A stretch of DNA of 40,695 bases from Anammoximicrobium sp032229885 (GCA_032229885.1 JAVYAJ010000190.1:1-40695); one strand, 5' to 3'; shown: positions 1-8,713, numbered from the stretch's first letter. Numbers and translations: made by a program. The notes: generated by a model not told the origin, from the letters alone.

Positions 1-1
1 C

Positions 2-1717
2 TCTGGCGGTGATCGGCCGGGCATCGGTCGGCCTGGCGCTGGCGGCGATCGTCCGAGCATCAGTCGGCCTGGCTCTGGCGGTGATCGGCCGGGCATCAGT
101 CGGCCTGGCGCTGGCGGCGATCGTCCGAGCATCGGTCGGCCTGGCGCTGGCGGCGATCGTCCGAGCATCAGTCGGCCTGGCGCTGGCGGTGATCGTCCGA
201 GCATCAGTCGGCCTGGCGCTGGCGGTGATCGTCCGAGCATCGGTCGGCCTGGCGTTGACGGCGATCGTCCGGGCATCGGTCGGCCGGGCGCTGGCGGTGA
301 TCGGCCGGGCATCGGTCGGCCTGAAATCGGTGGAGACCGGCCGATCCGAGATCGCCCGGGCCGGCCGGGCATTGGCGGCAATCGGCCCGGTGTCGGCATT
401 ATCGGCGGCGGAAACATCAACATTGGAGGGGGAAACACCATCATCAACAACCGCCCGGGCTGGGGCCCGCGCTGGGGCGGAGGTTGGGGGCCGCGCTGGG
501 GCTGGGGGCCTGGCTGGGGTTGGGGGCCCGGCGTGGGTTGGGGCGTGGGGCCGGCCATTGGCTGGGGTAATTTCTGGTTTGGCCGCCACGTCCACCCGCG
601 CCATCACGGATGGTTCCACGGTGCGTGGTGCAACCATTGGGTCGGTGGATGGCATGTGCCGCTGGTATATGGACTGACCGCGTGGGGCATCCATTCGACG
701 TTTGTCAATCCGTACTATGTCGAGTCGGCGCTGCCGGCGTTCAACTATTCGCAACCGATCACGATCAATGTGTTTGATGCGCCCGCCGACGGCGATATCG
801 CCGGAACTCCTGAGCCACTTCCGGGACCGGAAGAATCGCCCGAGGTTCGCGAGGCATACGGCGTGTTCGAGAACGCTCGCCAAGCCTTTGCCGCCGGCGA
901 GTATGCGCGCGCGCTCGAACTGACGGAACAGTCGATTCGCAGGATTCCGAATGACCCCATTCTGCACGAGTTTGCCGCGTTGAGCCTGTTCGCCACCGGA
1001 GATTTTGACCGCGCCGCAATCATTCTCAATTCGTTGCTCGCAGCCGCACCGGGCATGGATTGGACCACGCTGATCGGCCTGTACCGCCAACCGGATGACT
1101 ACACGCAACAGCTTCGCAAGCTGGAAGAGTTCACCCGCCAGCATCCGTCCGATGCCGGCGCGCGTTTTGTGCTCGCCTATCACTACCTGATTCTGGGTCA
1201 TGTCGAAGCTGCAACCAAGGAACTGCAGGCCGTGGTGAAATTGCAGCCCAACGATCGCGTGGCCCAGTGGCTCCTGGACTCGCTGCAAGCGCCTGAGCCG
1301 GGCGCGGAAGGCGATGCGCCCGCAGGCGCAAAAACGGCGGCCGATGCTCAGAAGCCTGATGCTGCCAATGCGAAACCAGCGGTCGCAGCGACGGCTGAGC
1401 CACGAGAAGAGGACGCTCGGGAAACCGATCTGGTGGGACAGTGGCGAGCCGAACGCGAGGGCGATGCCTTTGACCTGACTGTGGATGAAGACTGGAACTT
1501 TGTCTGGAAAGCGACGCCCCGCAGCGGGGCGCCGGTGACGTTATCAGGAACGGTGGATGCCGACTACGACACGCTCGTCCTGGAAAGCGAACAACAGGGT
1601 GCGCTGGCTGCGCAAGTCGCGTCCAAGGGCCCCGACGCCTTCGAGTTCATCCTGCCGGGCGGCCCGCGTGACGATCCCGGCCTGACGTTCCGACGGGTCA
1701 AACCAAAGGCCGACTGA
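2..1717 (+). CDS. Gly/Arg/Pro repeat and TPR protein, 5' end cut by the window
   Basis: The reading frame is open from base 2 to the TGA at 1717 (571 residues visible), so the true start lies upstream; the first internal ATG at 533 is not a credible start because the repeats continue in frame before it. Residues 1 to about 120 are ten 12-residue units of the type GGDRPGIGRPGA. A Gly/Trp-rich stretch and a His/Trp-rich stretch (about 150-220) follow. About residues 275-420 look like degenerate tetratricopeptide repeats (for example AFAAGEYARALELTEQSIRR). An Ala/Pro/Lys-rich linker precedes a C-terminal ~95-residue beta-rich domain starting at DLVGQWRAEREGDAF. No function is recognised. TPRs usually mediate protein-protein contacts, and the repeat region is probably disordered. 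A signal peptide cannot be assessed because the N-terminus is missing. Confidence 0.8.
   Translation, partial: SGGDRPGIGRPGAGGDRPSISRPGSGGDRPGISRPGAGGDRPSIGRPGAGGDRPSISRPGAGGDRPSISRPGAGGDRPSIGRPGVDGDRPGIGRPGAGGDRPGIGRPEIGGDRPIRDRPGRPGIGGNRPGVGIIGGGNINIGGGNTIINNRPGWGPRWGGGWGPRWGWGPGWGWGPGVGWGVGPAIGWGNFWFGRHVHPRHHGWFHGAWCNHWVGGWHVPLVYGLTAWGIHSTFVNPYYVESALPAFNYSQPITINVFDAPADGDIAGTPEPLPGPEESPEVREAYGVFENARQAFAAGEYARALELTEQSIRRIPNDPILHEFAALSLFATGDFDRAAIILNSLLAAAPGMDWTTLIGLYRQPDDYTQQLRKLEEFTRQHPSDAGARFVLAYHYLILGHVEAATKELQAVVKLQPNDRVAQWLLDSLQAPEPGAEGDAPAGAKTAADAQKPDAANAKPAVAATAEPREEDARETDLVGQWRAEREGDAFDLTVDEDWNFVWKATPRSGAPVTLSGTVDADYDTLVLESEQQGALAAQVASKGPDAFEFILPGGPRDDPGLTFRRVKPKAD
5..364 (+). repeat. 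36-bp in-frame tandem repeat, about ten units
   Basis: Nine clear 36-bp units run from 5 to 328 and a degenerate tenth reaches 364. Each encodes 12 residues, GGDRP(G/S)I(G/S)RPGA. Units differ mainly at the Gly/Ser and Ala/Ser/Val positions. The array probably continues upstream of the window. There are no spacers, so it is not a CRISPR array. Confidence 0.93.
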
Positions 1718-2723
1718 ACGGTAACGAAGCTGCGCTGCCCCAGCCGTGGGCGACGCGATGACGCGGCTGTGCGTGGGCGCGGTCAAAAAGCCGGAAACTG
1801 CGGAGTTTAGGAGAAATTAGTCTTGCCAGGCTGTTGCGCAGCACGGACGACCGGAATCGTCCTGGCCGAAGGCCGTCTTCAACGTAGCCTGGGGCAACGT
1901 CCCAGGAAGCACAGACGCCAGCAACCGTGTTGGCCGAAGGCTATCATCAACGTGCCACCTCCGCCCGCATGAATATGGCCTTCGGCCAAAAAAGGCTCGC
2001 GCGCGGCGCCAGTCCTGGGGCGTTGCCCCAGGCTACGGTGAGCGGAGGCCTTCGGCCAAACAGCATCAGCGGCGCTTCTGCGCTCAAACGGGCAGCAGCC
2101 GAAGCGGCCGTAGTCTCAGAAATTGACCGCGCCAACCGCGCCCTGGCGACGGCGCCCTGCGACGCTCGACCGCGGCGTACTTTACTTTATTCCGGCTTTA
2201 TTCTGGCTTTTTCCCTCAAGCCTCTGGATCTTATCGAATGGGTGGTTAAAATTCAGCAAAGCCACAGCAGCCGCTTCGCCCCCCCGCGCATTACACGCTT
2301 GGTGCAGATCACCTTAGTCCCGTAAAGAAGGTGTGCGAACCCGCTGTGTTCGACAAGCCAGGGATGCAAGAAGCCAGGGACACAAGGCCTCTTTGTTTGA
2401 GAAATTGGGAAGCGTGGGAGATGTGCGCGACGCCCATTTTTCCGTGCGGCGCGCAATCTCTTACCAATTGTCCACTTCGGAAGAATGTGCTTCGGGCAGG
2501 TGGTACAATTGACGGTCTTGATCCTGTTCGGAGAATGCGATGGCTTGTCGTTGGCGGCAGGCAGTCGCCGTCTCCGCGCTCGTGTGCCCGCGGACTCGCG
2601 GGCTGACGGGTTGAATGAGTAGAGCGCGCAGGGCAGGCTGCACGTCGGCATCGGGCGATGGCCTCGATATCCCGTGCGTTCTGCTGTTGGTTGATGAACG
2701 GAGTGTTGCTAAGGAGCACCGCC
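1718..2723. other. Intergenic region, about 1 kb, with an interspersed repeat and no convincing gene
   Basis: The stretch between the TPR protein and the sigma factor contains repeat copy A (1863-2071). Short reading frames here have no family signature, and those over the repeat are translations of palindromes. A TACAAT hexamer at 2504-2509 could be a -10 element for the sigma gene, but I see no matching -35. The rest holds nothing I can identify. Confidence 0.6.
1863..2071 (+). repeat. Palindrome-rich interspersed repeat, copy A
   Basis: This ~209-bp unit alternates two palindromic modules: TGGCCGAAGGCC (reverse form GGCCTTCGGCCA) and CCTGGGGCAACGCCCCAGG (here with one mismatch at the first occurrence). 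By eye it matches the reverse complement of 4414-4625 over its whole length, including the connecting sequences CATCAACGTG, CCCGCATGAATATGGCC and AAAAAAGGC. A spurious reading frame starting at 1927 is produced by it. No transposase or coding content is visible. Confidence 0.85.
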
Positions 2724-4295
2724 TTGTACGACGTACTGCTTGACGAGTTTGAAGACGACGTCATTCGAACCCCTGACGACGAAGAGAGCTTGCGCAGCTT
2801 GCCGCTCGAGGAGGTCGATGACAGCGACGACGACCTGATCGAAGTGGCTTCGGAAGCGGATGCAGACGTCCAGGAACTGAAGGAAGATGAAGATCTGCTG
2901 GCCGGTATCGAAGACGACGCAGAGACGTGGTCTGACGATCCCGTCCGGATGTACCTGACTCAAATGGGCGAGATCCCGCTGCTGACTCGGCAAGAGGAGA
3001 TCCGCCTGGCGCGCAAGATCGAGATCACGCGGCGTCGGTTCCGGGCCCGACTGCTCGAGTGCGACTATGTGATTCAAATGGCGTTTCGCACGTTGAAGCG
3101 AGTCCACGACGGCGAGCTGCCCTTTGATCGGACCGTCCAGGTCTCGGTGACGGATCGTTTGGAAAAAGAGCAGATCCTGGGCCGGATCCCGCACAACTTG
3201 CGGACGCTCGAGGTCTTGCTGAAGCGAAACCGCTATGACTATCGCGTGGCGCTCAGCAAGTCGTCCCCCAAAAAGCGGCGTCGCGACGCTTGGCAACGCC
3301 TGTCGCGTCGACGACGTCGGGCCGTGCGATTGATCGAGGAACTGGGGCTGCGAACGCAGAAAATCGAACAGTTCATCCCCGTCCTGGAAGGCTTTTCTCG
3401 ACGGCTTGCGGAACTGCGAGCCAACATCGACAACAGCAAACGAGACCGGAAATCCGTCGAGCAGCGCGAGGCCTGGGTCAAGGAGTATCGCAACATTCTG
3501 ACGGCCACCCAAGAGACTCGCCGCAGCCTGATGAACCGCATCGCCTTTTTGAAGGTGGTCTATTCTGATTACCAGCAGGCCAAGCGCGAGCTGTCCGAAG
3601 GAAACCTGCGGCTGGTCGTCTCGATCGCCAAAAAGTACCGTAACCGAGGGCTCAGCTTCCTCGATCTGATCCAAGAAGGCAATGCCGGCTTGATGCGGGC
3701 TGTGGACAAGTTCGAGTATCGGCGAGGCTTCAAGTTCTGTACCTACGCGACCTGGTGGATTCGCCAGGCGATCACGCGCGCCGTGGCCGATCAGAGCCGG
3801 ACGATCCGCATTCCGGTGCACATGGTCGAAACGATGTCCCGCGTACGCGATGTGTCTCGCCAACTGCTGCAGGAAAACGGTCGCGAGCCGACGCTCGAAG
3901 AGATCGCCCGCCGCGCGGACACTACGGTCGACGAGTCGCGGCGGGTGCTCGCGATGAGCCGCTATCCGATCAGCCTGGATCGCCCGGTGGGCAACAGCGA
4001 GGACAGCCACTTCGGCGACTTGCTGCCGGACGGCACGGTGGAAAGCCCGGCCATCGGCGCGTCCCAGGAGATGCTGCGGACGCGGATCAACAAGGTGCTC
4101 AAGACGCTCAGCTACCGCGAGCGCGAGATCATCAAACTGCGCTACGGGCTGGGCGATGGCTACAGCTACACCCTGGAAGAGGTCGGGCATATCTTCAAAG
4201 TGACCCGCGAGCGCATCCGACAGATCGAGGCCAAGGCCGTCCGTAAACTGCAGCAACCGTGCCGCAGCCAGGAACTGGTCGGCTTTCTGGACTAG
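2724..4295 (+). CDS. rpoD: Primary RNA polymerase sigma factor (RpoD/SigA type)
   Basis: Sigma-70 family factor that directs RNA polymerase to promoters; 523 residues from the chosen start. I chose TTG at 2724 because AAGGAG (2711-2716) lies 7 nt upstream; an in-frame ATG at 2658 has no such site. The first ~65 residues are strongly acidic. Region 1.2 follows (DDPVRMYLTQMGEIPLLTRQEE), then a basic helical insert of ~190 residues between regions 1.2 and 2 as in primary sigmas, then region 2 from about residue 292 (EGNLRLVVSIAKKYRNRG, KFCTYATWWIRQAITRA). Region 3 (IRIPVHMVETMSRV) and region 4 (TLEEVGHIFKVTRERIRQIE) are complete. A typical folded region 1.1 is not apparent. The gene stands alone between inverted repeats. 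Confidence 0.95.
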   Translation: MYDVLLDEFEDDVIRTPDDEESLRSLPLEEVDDSDDDLIEVASEADADVQELKEDEDLLAGIEDDAETWSDDPVRMYLTQMGEIPLLTRQEEIRLARKIEITRRRFRARLLECDYVIQMAFRTLKRVHDGELPFDRTVQVSVTDRLEKEQILGRIPHNLRTLEVLLKRNRYDYRVALSKSSPKKRRRDAWQRLSRRRRRAVRLIEELGLRTQKIEQFIPVLEGFSRRLAELRANIDNSKRDRKSVEQREAWVKEYRNILTATQETRRSLMNRIAFLKVVYSDYQQAKRELSEGNLRLVVSIAKKYRNRGLSFLDLIQEGNAGLMRAVDKFEYRRGFKFCTYATWWIRQAITRAVADQSRTIRIPVHMVETMSRVRDVSRQLLQENGREPTLEEIARRADTTVDESRRVLAMSRYPISLDRPVGNSEDSHFGDLLPDGTVESPAIGASQEMLRTRINKVLKTLSYREREIIKLRYGLGDGYSYTLEEVGHIFKVTRERIRQIEAKAVRKLQQPCRSQELVGFLD

Positions 4296-4734
4296 GGCGG
4301 GCTAGCGCCCGTAGCCCAACAGTGTACTGTCTAGATCGGTGTACCAGCTGCGCGCACGATACGGACTAAGACTTCAACGGCCAATAGCACACGGTCGGGC
4401 AGCCCCGTTTGGACGCTGAATCTGTCTGGCCGAAGGCCTCCGATCATCGTAGCCTGGGGCAACGCCCCAGGGCTGGCGTCGCGTGTGTGCCTTTTTTGGC
4501 CGAAGGCCATATTCATGCGGGCCGCGGCGACACGTTGATGTTGGCCTTCAGCCAACAGGGTTGCTGTCGTCTCTGACTCCTGGGGCGTTGCCCCAGGCTA
4601 CGTTGGTAATGGCCTTCGGCCAACACGCTCCGAGCTCGCGTCCGCAATCTGCGGCGGCGCCGATCGCCGCGCCGCCGGACGCGCCACGGCAATCCGGGCC
4701 GCCGGGGGCGATCCTGTCAAAGCCGTTTTGAGGT
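4296..4734. other. Intergenic region between convergent genes, with repeat copy B
   Basis: The sigma gene (plus) and the flavoprotein gene (minus) converge here. Just after the sigma stop, 4296-4318 can fold as GGGCG/CGCCC or GGGCTA/TAGCCC, without a T tract, so it is a weak terminator candidate. Most of the remainder is repeat copy B (4414-4625). The 74-codon minus-strand frame inside the repeat is not a gene. Confidence 0.6.
4414..4625 (-). repeat. Palindrome-rich interspersed repeat, copy B (inverted relative to copy A)
   Basis: Read on the minus strand from 4625 to 4414, this follows copy A module by module: TGTTGGCCGAAGGCC, CAACGTAGCCTGGGGCAACG, a spacer ending GACAGCAACC, a second TGTTGGC, the CCCGCATGAATATGGCC segment, AAAAAAGGC, CCTGGGGCGTTGCCCCAGG and GGAGGCCTTCGGCCA. 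The two copies bracket the sigma factor gene in inverted orientation. Confidence 0.85.
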
Positions 4735-6336
4735 TCAACGGCGGTTCTGGGGCGTGCCCAACTGGACGAGTCTCGGGGTGGAAAAATACAGCGCGCCGGT
4801 CGGACAGACCGCGACGCATTCAGCCGCCAACGAGCCGACGCCCTCGTCGATCGTGCGATTGAAGGGAACGCCGATGCGGACGTCGAATCCGCGGCCTACA
4901 AAGGTCAATCCCAAGGCGTCCTTGGCCCTGGCGGCGACTTGGATGCACAGCTCGCAGTTGATGCATTTCCCAGGCTCGTATTGCACGGATCCGGCCCGAT
5001 TGACCACGGCGAATGCCCGCCGCCCATCTTGATACTTGGCCGGATCCGCGCCGTACAGGGCCGCGTAGTGTTCGAGCCGACAGTTGCCGTGCGCGACACA
5101 GTCGCAACTCATGCAACGGTGCGCCTGGTCCGTCGCTTCGCGAGCCTGAAACTCGCCCACCACGTCGCGCGTCGCGTCGACTCGAGGCAGATCGGCGGCG
5201 CGAGACAGGAACTCGGGCATTTCGTCGGCTTGGATCTTGCCCATCCGCGACGAGAACGCCCGCTGCACCGGCTTGATCGTCTGGCCGGCCAGGTATTGAG
5301 AAATCACCTCGGTCGCCTCTTTCCCATCCGCGACGCTGCGGACGACCAGCCCCTTGCCGCGCATCGCCGTGCCCGCGACGAACACGCCCTCGACGTTCGT
5401 CTGATAGGTTCCCACCCGCGATTCGATGCCGCGAGCGCCGACCGTCAGACCCCACGACCGCACTTCGTCGCGATCCACGACGCCACAGGCGACCAGAACG
5501 GCGTCGTACTGGGCCCGCAGGTCGTCGAATTTCACGTGCTGACCGATCCGGGTTCCGGTTCGCAGCTCGGCGCCGAGGCGGAAGATCACGCCGACCTCGG
5601 CCTCTAACGTTTCGTGCGGCAAGATATCGGTCGAATAGTCGGCCTGCAGCCGTCCGCCGGGCTGTTCGCGAGCCTCGTACACGGTCACGGCGTGACCGTC
5701 GCGACGCAGGTGAAACGCCGCGGCCAGGCCAGCCGGTCCGGATCCGATCACCGCCACGCGGCGCCCCGTGTCGGGCTTGCATTCGGGCTGGTACGGATCC
5801 CCGGACGCCAGGTCGCGGTCCGCCACGTATCGCTTCAAGTCGCAGATCTCGACGGGGCCATCGGCGCCCTGCCGCCGGCATCCTTTTTCACAGGGCTTGG
5901 GGCAGACCCGTCCTAAGATCGCCGGCAGCGCGATATCCTCTTTGACCGTGGCGATCGCCTGCCGCAAATCGTCGCTGCGAATCTCGCGCAACATCTGCGG
6001 GGCGTCCATGTGCGCCGGACAGGCAAAGACGCAGGGCGCGATGCAATCCCCGACGTGGTCGCTGAGGATCAGCTCGAGCGCCGTGCGCCGCAGATCGTGC
6101 ACGTCGAGCGTCTCGCTGGACACGCGCATCCCATCGGCCGCGGGCGTGCCGCACGCGGGCACGGCACGGTCGGTTCCTTCGAGCTTGACCAGGCACGCTA
6201 GGCACGAGGTCGACGCCTGATAGCCTTCCAGATAGCAGATCGTCGGCACGTCGATCCCCAGCGCGCGGGCCGCCTGCAACACGGTGCTGCCGACGGGAAC
6301 TTGGATCGGCTGCCCGTCGATCGTCATGGTGACCAT
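4735..6336 (-). CDS. Fe-S flavoprotein: [2Fe-2S], GltD-like FAD domain lacking NAD(P)H domain, NuoG-like [4Fe-4S]
   Basis: 533 residues, probably cytoplasmic. Residues 1-75 form a NuoG/HoxU-type [2Fe-2S] domain (C34, C45, C48, C62). Residues about 98-165 are the Cys-rich N-terminal part of GltD (C98, C102, C106, C145, C149, C153). An FAD Rossmann fold begins at GSGPAGLAAA (198). In GltD a second Rossmann domain binding NAD(P)H lies between the ATGA-like and GVFAAGD motifs; here ACGVVD (283-288) is joined to GVFVAGTAM (317-325) by under 30 residues, so that domain is absent, and the FAD-binding Asp of AGD is Thr. The C-terminal domain resembles a NuoG/HydA ferredoxin domain: C458, C461, C464 and C511 could bind one [4Fe-4S]; most second-cluster ligands are missing. 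The gene follows the HydCB fusion by 25 bp and is probably its partner. Exact reaction unknown. Confidence 0.85.
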   Translation of the reverse strand: MVTMTIDGQPIQVPVGSTVLQAARALGIDVPTICYLEGYQASTSCLACLVKLEGTDRAVPACGTPAADGMRVSSETLDVHDLRRTALELILSDHVGDCIAPCVFACPAHMDAPQMLREIRSDDLRQAIATVKEDIALPAILGRVCPKPCEKGCRRQGADGPVEICDLKRYVADRDLASGDPYQPECKPDTGRRVAVIGSGPAGLAAAFHLRRDGHAVTVYEAREQPGGRLQADYSTDILPHETLEAEVGVIFRLGAELRTGTRIGQHVKFDDLRAQYDAVLVACGVVDRDEVRSWGLTVGARGIESRVGTYQTNVEGVFVAGTAMRGKGLVVRSVADGKEATEVISQYLAGQTIKPVQRAFSSRMGKIQADEMPEFLSRAADLPRVDATRDVVGEFQAREATDQAHRCMSCDCVAHGNCRLEHYAALYGADPAKYQDGRRAFAVVNRAGSVQYEPGKCINCELCIQVAARAKDALGLTFVGRGFDVRIGVPFNRTIDEGVGSLAAECVAVCPTGALYFSTPRLVQLGTPQNRR

Positions 6337-6361
6337 CGGTTCATCTCGTTCGTGGTTCGAC

Positions 6362-8713
6362 CTACTCGATGTACACTGCGTCGACGGGACAGACCTGTCG
6401 GCAGGTATCGCAGCGGGTGCATAGATCCAGGTTGATGACGTGCCGCTCGTAGGGCGTCAGTGGAATCGCGTCGACCGGACAGTGCTGGGCGCACAACGTG
6501 CAGCCGATGCAGCGATCGTTGATCTTGTAGGCGATCAACTCTTTGCACTTGCCCGCCGGACAGCGGCCTTGGACGTGCGCCTCGTATTCGTCGCGGAAAT
6601 AACGCAGTGTGGACAGGATGGGGTTGGGCGCGGTTTTTCCCAACCCGCACAGGCTGCCCGCGCACACGTGGCGAGACAGTTGTTCGAGTCGCTCGAGGTC
6701 TCCGCTCTGCGCCTGCCCCGAGCAGATTCGATCCAGGATATCCAGCATCCGTCGCGTGCCGACCCGGCCGAACGTGCATTTGCCGCACGACTGGTCTTGG
6801 GTGAAGCGCAAAAAATAGCGGGCGATATCCACCATACAGTCGCTGTCGTCCAGCACGACCATTCCCCCGCTGCCCATGATCGCTCCGATGCGGGCGAGCG
6901 GCTCGTAGTCGATCGGCGTATCGGCGAGCTCGGCGGGAACGCATCCGCCCGACGGGCCGCCGATCTGGACGGCCTTGAAGCGGCGGCCGCCGACCACGCC
7001 GCCCCCGATCTGTTCGACCACGTGTCGAATCGTGACGCCCACGGGCACTTCGATCAGCCCCCCGCGCGCGACCTTGCCGGCCAAGGCAAAGACCTTGGTT
7101 CCCTTGCCCTTCTCCGTCCCGTAGGCCGCAAACGCCGTCGGACCGTGGCGGATGATCCAGGGCACCAGAGCGAACGTCTCGACGTTGTTGATCAAGGTGG
7201 GCTTTTCCCACAGGCCGGATTCGGCCGGATAGGGCGGACGCAGGTGCGGCATCCCGCGGCGGCCTTCGATCGACGCGATCAGCGCCGTTTCCTCGCCGCA
7301 TACGAACGCCCCGGCCCCTTCGCGCACGCTCAACTGCAGCGAAAAGCCGCTGCCCAAGATGTTGTCGCCCAACCAGCCCCGCTGGCGACACACGTCCAAC
7401 GCCTCGCGGATCCGCCGTACCGCCAACGGATACTCGGCGCGGATATAGAAGAAACCCTCGCGGGCTCCGACCGCCAGGGCCGCGATCGCCATCCCCTCGA
7501 TGACCTGATACGGGACCGACTCGAGGATCATGCGATCCATGAACGCGCCCGGATCGCCCTCGTCGCCGTTGCAGATCACGTACCGCACGTCGCCGGCGGC
7601 CTCGCGGACCTTCTGCCATTTGATCCCGGTGGGGAAGCCCGCCCCGCCCCGCCCCCGCAGGCCGCTGCTCGTGATCTGAGCGATGATGTGCGCCGGGTCG
7701 TTCGACTCCAAGCAGCGCCGCAGCGCCACGAAGCCGTCCGTCCGCAGGTATTCGTCCAGGTCCGTAGGATTGATTTTCCCACAGTGTTCGGTGGACAGAC
7801 GCCTCTGCGGCTCGAGAAACGCGCACACGTCCTCGGCGCACGAGGCGTCCGCGTGCAGGTCCGGCGGATCGGCGTCGTCGACGCCGTTCAGTAGTTGGTC
7901 CAGCCAGTGGCGCCCGACGTGGCCCAGCCGTCGCAGCACGTTGCGAGGCTGGAAATGCCGCAACAAAATGGCCTCGACATCCTCCGGCTGGACGTGGGTA
8001 TACAAACGCGACGGCCCGTGCACCGGCACGACCTCGAGCAGCGGCTCGTCGTAGCAGACGCCGGCGCAGCCGACCCGTTTGGCGCAGGCCGACAGGTTGT
8101 TGTCGGCCAGGACGTGCTCGACGGCGGCAAACACCTTGTCCGCGCCTTGCGCGATGCAACACGAGCCGAGCCCCACGCGAACCTCGCCGTCCAGCCGCGT
8201 CCGCGCACGCGGCACGGCCGTCGGAGTATGCGTCTGTGAATCTTTTCGCGCCAAATAGTCTCGCAGGACGTCGGGAACCTTGGCGCGCGTCAGATGGCCA
8301 TACGCCGTGTCGCCGATCTGGACCATCGGCGCCAGCGTGCAGCAGCCCAGGCAGGCTACGGTTTGAACCGTAAACAACCCGTCGGAGTCCGTGTCTTCGC
8401 CCTCGCCAAGGCGGAGCTCGGTGGCGGCTGCCTCGCGGACCAACTCGGCGCCTTGGACGTGACAGGCCGTCCCGACGCAGACTTGGAACACGTGCTGCCC
8501 CACCGGGTGATGCCGGAACTGGGTATAAAAGCCGGAGACGCCCGTGATCGCCGCCGGCGTGATCTGCGTCAGCTCGCAGACTCGCCGCAGCGCCGGCTGC
8601 GGCAGATACCGGTAGTGGTCCTGCAGTCGCTGCAGAATTGGGATCACCGCGTCCGCTCCGTCGCCGACCTCGGCTACGACGCGGTCGACGAACGTTAAAT
8701 CCAAATCAGGCAT
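6362..8713 (-). CDS. NuoE-NuoF (HydC-HydB type) fusion, NADH-oxidising diaphorase subunit
   Basis: 783 residues from ATG at 8713; in-frame GTG (8746) and TTG (8758) lie upstream without a clear ribosome-binding site. Order of domains: NuoE-like thioredoxin-fold [2Fe-2S] with CVGTAC and CLGCC; a second thioredoxin-like domain as in the HydB N-terminus (GLGSCCIAQGA, GCAGVC); NuoF core with the FMN/NADH motifs GLRGRGGAGFPTGIKW, CNGDEGDPGAFMDR and GAGAFVCGEETAL; the NuoF [4Fe-4S] (SCGKCTFGR, CGLGKTAPNP); and two C-terminal [4Fe-4S] ferredoxin motifs (CIGCTLCAQHCP, CTRCDTCRQVCP). This extended NuoF architecture is that of electron-bifurcating HydABC-type hydrogenases and NAD(P)-dependent formate dehydrogenases, where E and F are usually separate genes. 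No hydrogenase, formate dehydrogenase or membrane Nuo subunit is nearby. Confidence 0.92.
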   Translation of the reverse strand: MPDLDLTFVDRVVAEVGDGADAVIPILQRLQDHYRYLPQPALRRVCELTQITPAAITGVSGFYTQFRHHPVGQHVFQVCVGTACHVQGAELVREAAATELRLGEGEDTDSDGLFTVQTVACLGCCTLAPMVQIGDTAYGHLTRAKVPDVLRDYLARKDSQTHTPTAVPRARTRLDGEVRVGLGSCCIAQGADKVFAAVEHVLADNNLSACAKRVGCAGVCYDEPLLEVVPVHGPSRLYTHVQPEDVEAILLRHFQPRNVLRRLGHVGRHWLDQLLNGVDDADPPDLHADASCAEDVCAFLEPQRRLSTEHCGKINPTDLDEYLRTDGFVALRRCLESNDPAHIIAQITSSGLRGRGGAGFPTGIKWQKVREAAGDVRYVICNGDEGDPGAFMDRMILESVPYQVIEGMAIAALAVGAREGFFYIRAEYPLAVRRIREALDVCRQRGWLGDNILGSGFSLQLSVREGAGAFVCGEETALIASIEGRRGMPHLRPPYPAESGLWEKPTLINNVETFALVPWIIRHGPTAFAAYGTEKGKGTKVFALAGKVARGGLIEVPVGVTIRHVVEQIGGGVVGGRRFKAVQIGGPSGGCVPAELADTPIDYEPLARIGAIMGSGGMVVLDDSDCMVDIARYFLRFTQDQSCGKCTFGRVGTRRMLDILDRICSGQAQSGDLERLEQLSRHVCAGSLCGLGKTAPNPILSTLRYFRDEYEAHVQGRCPAGKCKELIAYKINDRCIGCTLCAQHCPVDAIPLTPYERHVINLDLCTRCDTCRQVCPVDAVYIE

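Noticed and set aside
5..364. Possible CRISPR array from 36-bp periodicity
   Set aside because: Units are contiguous with no unique spacers and encode an in-frame 12-residue repeat.
1927..2325. 132-codon plus-strand reading frame over repeat copy A
   Set aside because: Its translation (with SPGALPQAT) is simply the palindromic repeat read through; the minus-strand frame in copy B gives the same kind of peptide.
2709..4256. 515-codon minus-strand frame opposite the sigma factor
   Set aside because: Shadow of a clearly identified sigma-70 gene in GC-rich DNA; no family signature.
4331..4555. 74-codon minus-strand frame
   Set aside because: Same repeat translated in the other copy; no independent coding evidence.
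6440..7894. 484-codon plus-strand frame opposite the HydCB fusion
   Set aside because: Antisense shadow; all conserved NuoF motifs lie on the minus strand.
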